A stretch of 64,000 nucleotides of DNA, taken from NCBI GenBank assembly GCA_963575745.1, contig CAUYUJ010017991.1:101570-165569 (forward strand). Reading direction: 5' to 3'. This document shows, piece after piece, positions 1 through 10,040 of the stretch. The position numbers and the translations under genes were made by a program. The notes beneath the pieces were generated by a model. The model searched no databases. It saw nothing but the letters and a program-made list of their open reading frames with translations, and was not told the origin of the DNA. Each line of letters starts with the position of its first letter. Within the stretch, counting starts at the first letter, position 1. This stretch comes from Prorocentrum cordatum. Lineage: Eukaryota > Sar > Dinophyceae > Prorocentrales > Prorocentraceae.

Positions 1-110
1 GTGGAACTCCCAATGGAGCCACGAAACGTGTGAGGGGTGTGCAAAAGTGGGTGGGGGCGGCATGCGAACCCTGCCACGGGGGCCTTCGGTGATAGTGTTG
101 ATGATGATCA
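1..110 (+). repeat. 90-bp satellite, partial unit at window edge
   Basis: The first ~110 bases are a fragment of the 90-bp satellite that dominates the window (GGGGCCACGAAACGTGTGAG core). It runs straight into ATG-rich triplets at about 95. The array presumably continues to the left of the window. Confidence 0.85.
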
Positions 111-300
111 TGCGGATTACAACGATGATGGTGATGACGGTGATGATGACAACGATGATGGTGATGACGATTATGATGGTGGGAGGATGGAGGTGGAGGA
201 GGAGGAGGAGGAGAGGAGGATGAGGAATGACGCGGGGCGCTGCCTCTTCAAAACGAGGACCCAACACCGCAGGATGGTTGGGAAACGCGGTCACACCTGA
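95..300 (+). repeat. Triplet tracts plus left linker of the composite satellite
   Basis: A GATGAT-type tract and a short GGA tract lead into the left linker (about 226-292). The linker contains CTCTTCAAAACGAGGACCC and then a GGATGGTTGGGA hairpin arm. The same order recurs at 3.1, 4.9, 7.7, 9.0, 27.5 and 58.3 kb. Confidence 0.8.
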
Positions 301-479
301 CTTCGTTCTGCCACGCATCTAGGGAAGAGTCCTGAGGTGATTCAGACTTCGTGAGACACGTTGGCCTTCTCTCTGTGCAGAGCGGATGGGGCTTCAATTA
401 TCAGTGGAAAATCTTCTTTGATGCTTTCGACTGGGATGCGGACTGCTTGCGGGCCCCAAGGGAACATGAGGAGAAGAAG

Positions 480-600
480 GAGTAGGAGGGAAGGAGGAGG
501 GGGAGGAGGAGGAGGAGGAGGGGGAGGAGGAGGAGTAGGAGGAGGAGGAGGAGGAAGAGGAGGAGGAGGAGGGGGAGGAGGGAAAGGGTGAGGAGGAGGC
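480..600 (+). repeat. (GGA)n tract
   Basis: Nearly pure GGA/GGGA triplets. They give spurious poly-Gly, poly-Pro or poly-Leu open frames on both strands. Confidence 0.95.
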
Positions 601-760
601 GCGCGACCGCCATCATTTTCGGCGCACCCTTCACACGGCTCGTGGCACCATAGAGCTCGCCACCGAAGAAGATATTCCAAATTGCTGTATTTACGATTGC
701 ATGTGGTTGGGTCCTTCGCCAGGGTAATTTTTGTGGCTTGGGCGTGGCATCTTTCTTCAC
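600..760 (-). repeat. Right linker and satellite start, inverted copy
   Basis: Read on the minus strand, this holds the right linker (CCTGGCGAAGGACCCAACCA, then a CTTCTTCGGTGG-like entry into the 90-bp unit) followed by a degraded satellite unit (GTGCCACGAGCCGTGTGAAG). It is the only inverted copy of this linker that I see. Confidence 0.7.
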
Positions 761-924
761 ATAACGGCATCGGAGGTCGCCGTCGCTTCCACGGCGCTGG
801 AGGCGACCGCTGGGGCGCGCAGAGCGCTGTCGCTACGTCGGCGTTGGCAGGGGGCAGGGCGAGGACGATGGAGGCGGAACACAGATGCCGATGGTCGGCG
901 CTTTTCATTCGAGCGCATGGCGCA

Positions 925-1110
925 AGATCGGTCGGCGGGGATACGCAAAGCGTCAAATATTTCTTTCAGTGCTTTCTCGTCCGCAACAATGACAGAAACA
1001 TCAGCGTAAAGCCAAGCATGTGCATCGTTGAATGGGAGCTGCATGCCAGCATCTCTCAAATGGAAACCATTACTAGCATTGAAGAACAATCCCAGCTGCC
1101 CCCTGGGGGC
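925..1110 (-). pseudogene. Fragment of high-copy dinoflagellate 'YADE...ADE-ALK' protein family
   Basis: The minus-strand frame reads HLRDAGMQLPF, then HAWLYADVSVIVADEKALK and EIFDALRIPA. From memory, this is the middle part of an uncharacterised protein family very abundant in dinoflagellate genomes, where an aGM.L.F segment is followed by lfAk.gvvlADEaALK. The 9.40-10.04 kb island encodes the preceding part of the same family. Both copies pass through a matching motif (E-I-F/M-D-A-x-R-I-P-A) and then an RRPS end before entering repeats. The fragment has no start codon or complete domain, so it is a relic or a single exon. I know no biochemical function. Family assignment is recollection, not a search. 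Confidence 0.5.
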
Positions 1111-1159
1111 CGTCGGTTTAAAGCAAAAGCGTTTTCTCTTTCACCATTTCTTCTCCCCG

Positions 1160-1780
1160 TCGGGGAGGGTCTGCAGCTCCCGCACCCCCTCTCCCCCCCA
1201 CCCCATTGGACCTGGACGGGGAGGGGGAGGGGGTGGCGGGCGCGCGTTCACGTTTCATGTCGCGCCCTGTTGTAGAGTCTTCGCGCGCCCCGCAGACGCG
1301 CCAAACTCCATCGCCGAGGCGCGACGCGAAGTGGCGCGACATGTCCCGCGACGGCCCTAAGAGGACCTCAGAGAGCCCATGGTGGCCCAGCATAGCCCAG
1401 AGCGCCCCAGAGAGCCCAAAGAGTCCAGCCTCAGAGAGCCCAGGGGGGCTCAAGGTAGCCGCACCCGTGACCCAATATAACGCACTATACATCAACGCGG
1501 CGCCGAAGAGGCTCTACGACGCACAAGGCCGCCCCAAGAGCTCCAAGTGCCCAACAGAGCCCCCCAAGGGTGCCCCCAAGAAGCCAACGTGACCCAACGC
1601 CCAATGGAAATACGTGTGGTTGGCGTACTCGCCGTCGCGGTTCCGACGCCCGTCCGAGGTGTCGGGGCCGCTCAAAGATGGCCAAACGTAGCCCAACAGG
1701 GGACAAACACAGCCCTAAAACGGGGGGGGAGGGGGGACGGGTGGCAGGGGCGGCCCGAGAGCGTTCCAAGTGGCGACGGG
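1160..1780. other. GC-rich non-coding stretch with ~10-bp periodic repeats
   Basis: It contains irregular CAGAGAGCCC-like units (1370-1450) and a C/G-rich run near 1185-1230. The overlapping frames are Ser/Pro/Arg low-complexity and show no convincing coding signal. Confidence 0.5.
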
Positions 1781-1917
1781 GCTCTAGAGGGGACAGCGCA
1801 CATTAGGGGTGCCCCCATCTGTGAGCGATGCCATCCAAGGTGGCATCAAGGGACATCTTGGACCCCTCTCGCCCGCGGGGCCAGCCACAACGCGCCAAGA
1901 GACTTCCGAGACGCCCC

Positions 1918-2110
1918 GAGGAGGAGGAGGAAGAGGACGCGGGGATAAGGGGGCGGAGGGGGATGAGGAAGCGGAAGAGGAGGACAAGGTGGAGGAGGAG
2001 GAGGAGGAGGAGGAGGAAAGAAAGCGAGCGGCGCAAATTAGCCTGACGAAGGGCCCAACCACGTGCAGGTGTGAATACCGCAATTGACACAATCCTTGTC
2101 GGTGGAGCTA
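1918..2110 (+). repeat. (GGA)n tract and right linker
   Basis: GGA triplets (1918-2030) lead into the right linker: AGCGAGCGGCGCAAATTAGC, then GACGAAGGGCCCAACCACG, then TACCGCAATTG. It passes directly into the 90-bp array at about 2105. Confidence 0.85.
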
Positions 2111-3120
2111 CCGATGGGGCCACGAATCGCGCGAGGGATTTGAGCGAGGTGGACGCATGCGGGCGGCAGCACTCGGCCCGTCGGTGGAACTCCCTGTGGG
2201 GCCACGAAGCTTGTGAAGGGTATGCCGAATTTGGTGTGCGTGGCGCACGCGGGCGGCAGCACTGGGGCCTTCGGTGGAGCTCACTATGGGGACACGCAGC
2301 GTGTGAGGGGTGTGCCGAATTGGGTGTGCGTGACGCATGCGGGCGGCAGCCCTGGGGCCTTCTGTAGAGCTCCATGTGGGGCCACGACGCGTGTGGCGAC
2401 TGTGCCGAAATGGGTGCGCGTGACGCATGGTATCCCTGATCACAGGGACAAATTCTGTGACGCTGGAGCCTCTGATGCAAAGGCGTGCAAGGGACAAATT
2501 CTGCGACGCTGGAATCCCTGATTGAGTCCTTGATGCAACGCTACAGGGACAACTTCTGTGACACTGGAGTCCCTGTGGCACATGGAGTCCCTGATGCGCA
2601 TGTGTCGTGACCTGGGTGCCACGAAACGTGTGAGGGGTGTGCCGAATTGGGTGTGCGTGACGCATGCGGGCGGCAGCGCTCGGGCCTTCGGCGATGCCCC
2701 CTATGGGGCCACGAAGCGTGCGAGGGGCGTGCCGAAATGAGTGTGGGGGACGCATGCGGGCGGCAACACTGGGGCCTTATGTGGCCACGAAGCGTGCGAG
2801 GTGTGTGCCGAAATTGACGTGGGAGGCGACTGCGGGCGGCAGCACAAGGGCCATCGGTTGGGCCCCCCATGGGGCCACGAAACGTGTGTGGGGTGTGCCG
2901 ACATGGGTGTGGGGGGCGCATGCGGGCGGCAGCGCTGAGGCCGTCGGTGGTGCTCCCTATGGGGCCACGAAACGTGCGAGGTGCGTGCCGAAATGGGTGT
3001 GGGGGACGCATGCGAGCGGCAACACTGTGGCCTTCGGTTGGGCTCCCCATGGGTCCACGAAACGTTTGAGGGGTGTGCCGACATGGGTGTGGGCGACGCA
3101 TGCGAGCGGCAGCACTGAAC
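2105..3120 (+). repeat. 90-bp satellite array (GCGGGCGGCAGCAC subfamily)
   Basis: About ten units of the 90-bp repeat. Each has GGTGGAGCTCCCTATGGGGC, then CACGAAACGTGTGAGGGGTG, then a variable third ending in GCATGCGGGCGGCAGCAC and TGGGGCCTTC. A different mini-array interrupts it at 2420-2605. Long open frames here are artefacts of a 90-bp (3 x 30) unit. Confidence 0.95.
2420..2605 (+). repeat. ~48-bp mini-array inserted in the satellite
   Basis: Three degenerate copies of a unit with GGGACAAATTCTGTGACGCTG and GGAGTCCCTGATG, starting near 2445, 2493 and 2543. It is unrelated to the flanking 90-bp units and looks like an independent expansion or insertion. Confidence 0.7.
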
Positions 3121-3500
3121 GATGACCATGATGATGATGATGCTGATGATGATAATGATGATGATGATGATGATGAGGATGATGATGATGATGCTGCTGA
3201 TGATGATGATGATGATAGGAGGGGTGGGGAGCGGGAAGGAGGAGGAGGAGGAGGAGGATGAGGGGGAGGAGGAGGAGGAGAGGAGAAGAACGCGGGGCGA
3301 CGTCTCTTCAAAACGTGGACCCACCACCATAGGATGGTTGGGGACAACTCACTCTTGGATCAGGGGCAATCGGAAGAGCAATCGGAAGAGGAGGAGGGGG
3401 CGCGGAGGAGGAGGAGGGGGAGGAGGAGGGGGGGACGTAACAAACATTAGCCAGACGAAGGACCCAACCGTGTGCAGGTGTGTATACCGCAGTTGACACT
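3118..3500 (+). repeat. Complete composite spacer: ATG triplets, GGA triplets, left linker, GGA triplets, right linker
   Basis: The order is (ATG/GAT)n at 3120-3220, (GGA)n at 3235-3290, left linker at 3290-3365, (GGA)n at 3380-3435, right linker at 3440-3500. It then joins the next 90-bp array. This is one of the clearest copies of the higher-order unit. Confidence 0.85.
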
Positions 3501-4755
3501 ATCAATTTCGGTGGCCCCCCCTATGGGGCCAAGAAGCGTGTGAGGGGGATTGGTGTGCGGAACGCATGCGGGCGGCGGCACTGGGGCATCCGGTGGAACT
3601 CCCTATATGGGGCCACGAAACGTGCGAGGGAGAAGACGACATGGGCGTGGGAGACACATGCGGGCAGCAGCACTGGGGCCTTCGGTGGAACTCACCATGG
3701 GACCACGAAACGTGTGAGGGGTGTGCCGAAATTTGTGTGTGGGGGGGGGCTCATGCAAGCGGCGACGCTGGGGCCTTCGGTGGAGCTCCCTATAGGGTCA
3801 CGAAACGTGTGAGGTGTGTACCGACATTGGTGTGGGGTACGCTTGCGGGCGGCAGCAATGGGGCCTTCGGTGGAGCACCCTATGAGGCCACGAAACGTAT
3901 GAGGGGTGTGCCGAAATGAGCGCGGTGGGCGCATGCGGGCGGCAGCACTGGTGCCTTCGGCGGAGCTCCCTGTGGGGCCACGAAAAGTGTGAGGGTGTGC
4001 TGAAATGGATGTGGGGGGCGCATGCGGGCGGCAGCACTGGTGCCTTCGGTGGAGCTCCCCATGGGGCCACGATACGTTTGAGGGGTGTGCCGAAATTGGT
4101 GCGGGGGGCGCATGCGGGCGGCACCATTGGGGCCTTCGGAACGTGTGAGGGATGTGCCGAAGTGGATATGGGTGACGCATGCGAGCGACAGCACTGGGGC
4201 CTTCGGTTGGGCTCCCCATGGGGCCGCGAAACGTATGAGGGGTGTGCCGAAATGGGTGTGGGGGACGCATGCGGGCGGCAGCACTGGGGCCTACGGTGGA
4301 GCTCCCTATGAGGCAGGGAAGCGTGTGAGGGGTGTGCCGACATGGGTGTGGGGTACGCATGCGGGCGGCAACATTGGGGCCTTCGGTGGGGCCCCCTGTG
4401 GGGCCACGAAACGTGTGAGGGGTGTGCCAAAATGGGTGTAGGTGGGTGGGTGGGTGGGTGGGTGGGTGGAGGGGGGGGGGGGGTGCATGCGGGTGGCAAC
4501 ACTAGGGCCTTGGTTGGAGCTTCCCTAGGAGGCCACGAAACGTATGAGGGGTGTGTCGAAATTTGTGCGGGGGGCGCATGCGGGCAGCACTGTGGCCTTC
4601 GGTGGAGTTCCCTATGGGTCCACGAAACATGTGAGGGACGTGCTGAAATGGGTGCGGGGGGCGCTTGCGGGCGGCAACACTGGTGCCATCGGTGGAGCTC
4701 CCTGCGAGGCCACGAAACGTGTGAGGGGTGTGCCGAAATGGGTATGGGGCCAAGA

Positions 4756-4804
<49 letters not shown>

Positions 4805-4915
4805 GGTGTGCCGAAACTGGTGTGTGTGTGTGTGTGGGGGGGGGGCGACTGCGGGCGGCAACGCTGGGGCCTTCGGTGGAGCCCACTTGCGGGGGGTTCT
4901 TGCCGAAGCTGAGCC
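3500..4915 (+). repeat. 90-bp satellite array
   Basis: About 15 units of the GCGGGCGGCAGCAC subfamily with single-base differences and a few indels. It contains a GTGG/poly-G stretch (4440-4486) and a (GT)n tract (4759-4799). Confidence 0.95.
4759..4850 (+). repeat. (GT)n microsatellite
   Basis: About 20 uninterrupted GT dinucleotides at 4759-4799, with a shorter GT tract and a G9 run just downstream, all inside a satellite unit. It probably grew from the GTGTGAGGGGTGTG segment of the 90-bp repeat. Confidence 0.95.
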
Positions 4916-4924
4916 GAAGCTGTG

Positions 4925-5385
4925 GCGATGATTGTTGGCGATGTTGATGGCGATGATGGTGACGGCGAACACGATCGCGACGGACAGATGATAATGGAGA
5001 TGGTGATGATGATGAGGGATTATGATGATGATGACGCGATTCTCGATCACGGGGGGACGACGGTGATGGCGATGATGATGAGTTTGATGATGACGATGAT
5101 GAGGTTGATGATGATGGTGGCGACGCGGAAGGCAGACGCGGAGGGAGGAGCACCGTCTCTTCAAACCGCGGACCCAACACCACAATATGGTTGGGGACTA
5201 CCTCTTGGATCAGGAGCAATCGGGGGGGGGAGATGAGGGGGGGAGGAGGAGGAGGAGGAGAAGGGTGTGGATGGGGGAGGAGGAGGAAGGAGAAAGCGGA
5301 GGAGGAAAGCGAGCGGCGTAAAATTAGCCTGGCGAAGGACCCAACCATATGCAGCTGCGAGTACCGCACAGATATGAGACGAAGG
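4925..5385 (+). repeat. Composite spacer: GAT triplets, left linker, GGA triplets, right linker
   Basis: Same order as at 3.1 kb: interrupted GAT/GATGGC triplets (4925-5125), left linker (5145-5215), GGA (5225-5300), right linker (5305-5375). Confidence 0.85.
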
Positions 5386-5473
5386 AGGGGGCACGCAAAC
5401 TAGGCCCCTCGTCTCATAGGCACCGCGCCACTGGGACCTTCGGTGGAGCTCCCTATGGGGCCACGAAGCGTTG

Positions 5474-5479
5474 CCCCCC

Positions 5480-5527
<48 letters not shown>
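5474..5527 (+). repeat. Homopolymer C tract (C47)
   Basis: CCCCCC, a single T, then 47 consecutive C at 5481-5527, replacing the middle of a satellite unit. Possible i-motif or G-quadruplex DNA. The exact length is unreliable in any assembly. Confidence 0.95.
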
Positions 5528-7689
5528 TTTGCATGGGGTGACGAAATTGGGTGGTGGCGACGCATGCGGTCCTGTCACTGGGGCCTTCGGTGGAGCTCCC
5601 TATGGGGCCACGAAACGTGTGAGGGGTGTGCCGAAATGAGTGGTGGGGAGGCATGCGAACGCAGCCACTGGGGCCTTCGGTGGAGCTCCCTATGGGGCCA
5701 CGAAGCGTGTGAGGGGTGTGCCGAAATGGGTGGTGGGGAGCCACTGGGGCCTTCGGTGGAGCTCCCTATGGGGCCACGAAGCGTATGAGGGGTGTGCCGA
5801 AATGTGTGGGGACGCATGCGAACGCAACCACTGGGGCCCCTTCGGTGGAGCTCCCTATGGGGCCACGAAACGTGTGCGGGGTGGGCCGAAATGAGCGAGG
5901 GGCGGCATGCCAACTCTGCCACTGGGGCCTTCGGTGGGGCTCATTATGGGGCCACGAACCGTGTCAAGGGTGTGTCGACATGGGTGGCGCGGACGCATGC
6001 AAACCCTGCCACTGGGGCCGTCGGTGGAACTCCCAATGGAGCCACGAAACGCTTGAGGGGTGTGCAAAAGTGGGTGGGGGCTGCATGCGAACCCTGCCAC
6101 GGGGGCCTTCGGTAGAGCACCCTATGGGGCCACGAAACGTGTGAGGGGTGTGCCGAAATGTGTGCGGCGGGCGCATGGGAGCGCAGCCACTGGGGCCTTC
6201 GGTGGAGCTCCCCATGGGACCACGAAACGTGTGATGGGTGTGCCGAAATGGGTGCGGTGGACGCATGTGAGCGCAGCCACTGGGGCCTTCGCTGGAGCTC
6301 CCTATGGGGCCACGAAGCGTGTGAGGGGTGTGCAGAAATGGGTGCGGTGGGCGCATGAGAGCGCAGCCACTGGGGCATTCGGTGGAGCTCCCTATGGGGC
6401 CACGAAACGTGCCGAAATCTGTGCGGCGGGCGCGTGGGGGCGCAACCACTGTGGCCTTCGCTGCAGAGCTCCCTATGGGGCCACGAAACGTATGAGGGGT
6501 GTGCCGAAATGGGTGCGGTGGGCGCATGGGAGCGCAGCCACTGGGGCCTTCGCTGGAGCTCCCTATGGGGCCACGAAGCGTGTGAGGGGTGTGCAGAAAT
6601 GAGTGCGGTGGGCGCATGGGAGCGCAACCACTGGTGCCTTCGGTGGAGCTCCCTATGGGGCCACGAAACGTGTGAGGGGTGTGCCGAAATGGGTGCGGTG
6701 GGCGCATGGGGGCGCAGCCACTGGTGCCTTCGCTGGAGCTCCCTATGAGGCCACGAAACGTGTGAGGGGTGTGCCGAAATGGGTGCGGTGGGCGCTCCCT
6801 GCGCCCACCGCTCCCATGCGCCATTAGGGTCTTCGCTGGAGCTCCCTATGGGGCCACGAAACGTGTGAGGGGTGTGCCGAAATGGGTGCGGTGTGCGCAT
6901 GGGAGCGCAGCCACTGGGGCCTTCGCTGGAGCTCCCTATGGGGCCCACGAAGGTCTTTCTGTGAGGCTTGTGCAGAAATGGGGCGGTGGGCGCATGGGAG
7001 CGCAGCCACTGGGGCATTCGGTTGGAGCTCCCTATCGGTTGGAGCTCCTATGGGGCCACCGAAGCGTTTCTGCGAGTTTCCTGTTGTTACCTTAACGGTG
7101 GTAGCGGGTGTGACGAAATCTGCGCGGGTGGGCGCATGGGAGCGCAGCCACGGGGCCTTCGCTGGTAGCTCCCTATTCCCTATGTGGCCACGGGCCACGA
7201 AAACTGGTGAGGGGTGTGCCGAAAATGGGTTTGCGGTCGGGCGCAGGGGGTGCGTGACAAGAGCGCGTGCATCGGTAGAGCGTCAGCGCAGCCACTGGGG
7301 CCTTCGCTGGAGCACCCTATGGGACCACGAAACGTGTGAGGGGTGTGCCGAAATCTGTGCGGTGGGCGCATGGGAGCGCAACCACTGGGGCTTTCGGTGG
7401 AGCTCCCTATGGGGCCACGAAACGTGTGAAGGGTGTGCCGAAATCTGTGCGATGGGCGCATGGGAGCGCAGCCACTGAGGCCTTCGCTGGAGCTCCCTAT
7501 GGGGCCACGAAACGTGTGAGGGGTGTGCCGAAATGGGTGCGGTGGGCGCATGGGAGCGCAGCCACTGGGGCCTTCGCTGGAGCTCCCTATGGGGCCACGG
7601 GGCGTGTGAGGGGTGTGCCGAAATGGGCGCCGTGGGCGCATGGGGGCGCAGCCACTGGGGCCTTCGGTGGAGCTCCCTATGGGGCCACT

Positions 7690-7960
7690 GGGGCCTCTTG
7701 ATGATGATGATGATGATGGTGGTGGTGATGATGACGATGGCAGGAGGGAGGGGGCAGCGGGAGGAGGAGGAGTGAACGCGGGGCGCTGTTTTTTTCAAAA
7801 CGAGGACCCAACACCACAGGATGGTTGGGAACACATTGACTCGTGGATCAGGGCCAATCGGGAGAGGGGCAAGGGAAGGGCATGCAAAATTATCCTGGCG
7901 AAGGACCCGACCAGATGCAGTTGCGAGTACCGCAATTGTGAGTATCTTCTTCGATGGCGC
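7690..7960 (+). repeat. Shortest composite spacer, linkers almost adjacent
   Basis: A short ATG/GGT tract (7698-7745), then left linker (7772-7850), a ~40-base unique junction, and right linker (7880-7960). There is no GGA expansion between the linkers, so this copy may show the ancestral form of the linker element. Confidence 0.8.
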
Positions 7961-9037
7961 TGTAGGGGTGTGCGGAAATCTGTGCGGTGACCACGAAACG
8001 TGTGAGGGGTGTGCCGAAGTCTGTGCGGTGGGCGCATGGGGGCGCAGCCACTGGGGCCTTCGCTGGGGTTCCCTATGGGGCCACGAAACGTATGAGGGCT
8101 GTGCCGACATGGGTGCGGTGGACGCATGGGAGCGCAGCCGCTGAGGCCTTCGCTGGAGCTCCCTATGGGACCACGAAACGTGTGAGGGGTGTGCCGAAAT
8201 CTGTGCGGTGGGCGCATGGGAGCGCAGCCACTGGGGCCTTCGCTGCAGAGCTCCCTATGGGGCCACGAAGCGTGTGAGGGGTGTGCCGAAGTGGGCGCGG
8301 TGGGCGCATGGGAGCGCAGCCACTGGGGCCTTCGCTGGAGCTCCCTATGGGGCCACGAAAGCGTGTGAGGGGTGTGCAGAAATGGGTGCGGTGGGCACAT
8401 GGGAGCGCAGCCACTGGGGCCTTCGGTGGAGCTCACTATGGGGCCACGAAACGTGTGAGGGGTGTGCCGAAATCTGTGCGGTGGGCGCATGGGAGCGCAG
8501 CCACTGGGGCCTTCGCTGGAGCTCCCTATGGGGCCACGAAACGTATGAGGGGTGTGCCGAAATGAGCGCGGTGGGCGCATGGGAGCGCAGCCACTGGGGC
8601 CTTCGCTGGAGCTCCTATGGGGCCACGAAACGTGTGGGGGGTGTGCCGAAATGGGTGCGGGGGCGCATGGGAGCGCAGCCACTGGGGCCTTCGCTGGAGC
8701 TCCCTATGTGGCCACGAAACGTGTGAGGGGTGTGCCGAATGGGTGCGGCGGGGCATGGGAGCGCAGCCACTGGCCTTCGCTGGACTCTCCCTCCCTATGG
8801 GCCACGAACGTGTGAGGGGTGTGCCGAATGGGTGCGGTGGGCGCATGGGAGCGCAGCCACTGGGGCCTTCGTGGGCTCCCTATGGGGCCACGAAACGTGT
8901 GAGGGTGTGCCGAAATGGGTGCGGTGGGCGCATGGGAGCGCAGCCACTGGGGCCTTCGCTGGAGCTCCCTATGGGGCCACGAAACGTGTGAGGGGTGTGC
9001 CGAAATGGGTGCGGTGGGCGCATGGGAGCGCAGCCAC

Positions 9038-9400
9038 ATGATGATGATGATGATGATGATGATGCTGATGATGATGATGATGATGATGATGATGGTGAGG
9101 GGGCAGCGGGAGGAGGAGTGAACGCGGGGCGCTGTCTCTTCAAAACGAGGACCCAACACCACAGGATGGTTGGGAATAACTCTTGGACCATAGAAGCAAT
9201 CGGACGAGGGGGAGGGGGGGGGAGGAGGAGGAGGAAGGAGAGGAGGAGGAGGAGGAGGAGGAAGGTGAGGAGGAGGAGGAGGTGGAGGAGGAGGATGGAG
9301 GAGGAGAAGGAGGGCGGGGGAAGGGGAGGAGGAGGAGGAAGAGGAGGGGGAAGGAGGAGAAGGAGGAGGAGGAGGAGGAGAGGGTCGGCGCTCTCCGTCC
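9038..9400 (+). repeat. ATG triplets, left linker and (GGA)n tract
   Basis: ATG triplets (9038-9095), left linker (9115-9190), GGA triplets (9200-9385). The right linker is missing here. The tract instead abuts the 3' end of a minus-strand coding island. Confidence 0.85.
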
Positions 9401-10040
9401 GAGTTCCTGGTGTTGGATGGGCTGGCGGGGATGCGCGAAGCGTCCATGATTTGTTCAGCAGAAGCCTGATGAAAGCAGACATGCCACCGTCCATCTCTTG
9501 AACAATGCACGTCCTACACGTAGCAACGGCAAACCACGCTTCCTCGGTCGATAGGATTTCGGGGCCCAGTTCAAGAAATGACCAATAGACAGCCTCGACT
9601 TTTCTGCCGTCGTGGCCGATGGGGTTCAGCCCGATCTCGTCGGCATACACGACGAGCCGCCATGGTTTGTCAATGCTAGGAGGGCTTCGGCGGACGGCGT
9701 CCTCAAACACGGCAGCCATGCCTGGACAGGCCTCTGCGTCGCACGCCTTCCAGATCATCGCCATGGGGTGCTGCGCCCCGATGCGCACAGGAGGATTACC
9801 GTCCCCCTGGGGCAAGCCGAGATCTTGAACGAGCGGCCCGTACGGCGTAGGCTCAGAGGCTATGGCACGCCTAGCTCGGCCTTGGGAAGAACGCGACCAA
9901 CTCTCGGGCAGCCCATGGTTGGCAACCTGCGTGAGTAAACGCTCGACTGCCCTGTGCGATGCGTACGAACCACGAGAGAAGTCTGTCAACTTCTGCAATT
10001 TAGCGGAAGGTGGCATGCCTGCCACGTCCGCTCGAGCCAA
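9395..10040 (-). CDS. N-terminal part of high-copy dinoflagellate protein family (unknown function)
   Basis: The frame starts MARADVAGMPPSAKLQKL and is convincingly coding for about 200 residues. Conserved-looking stretches are PWRLVVYADEIGLNP, VEAVYWSFLELG, STEEAWFAVATCR and VQEMDGGMSAFIRLLL. I recognise these, from memory, as an uncharacterised family (YADE...YWSFLE...L.-E-aWf) present in hundreds of copies in dinoflagellate genomes and plausibly mobile-element derived. After LLL the frame is lost. A neighbouring frame gives AEQIMDASRIPAS then GERRPS, matching the motif at 0.95 kb, so the central segment is deleted or spliced out. Beyond 9390 the frame is only GGA repeat. No catalytic motif is evident. 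Confidence 0.6.

Larger units (their letters stand above)
5425..9037 (+). repeat. Long 90-bp satellite array (GCGCATGGGAGCGCAGCCAC subfamily)
   Basis: About 38 units. The first few carry GCATGCGAACGCAGCCAC. Most of the rest carry GCGCATGGGAGCGCAGCCAC. A complete spacer at 7690-7960 interrupts the array. Unit length is steady except in two indel-rich patches (about 6940-7260 and 8720-8890). Confidence 0.95.

Noticed and set aside
4759-4799. Telomere-like GT-rich sequence
   Set aside because: It is a plain (GT)n dinucleotide run within a satellite unit, with no TTTAGGG-type repeat.
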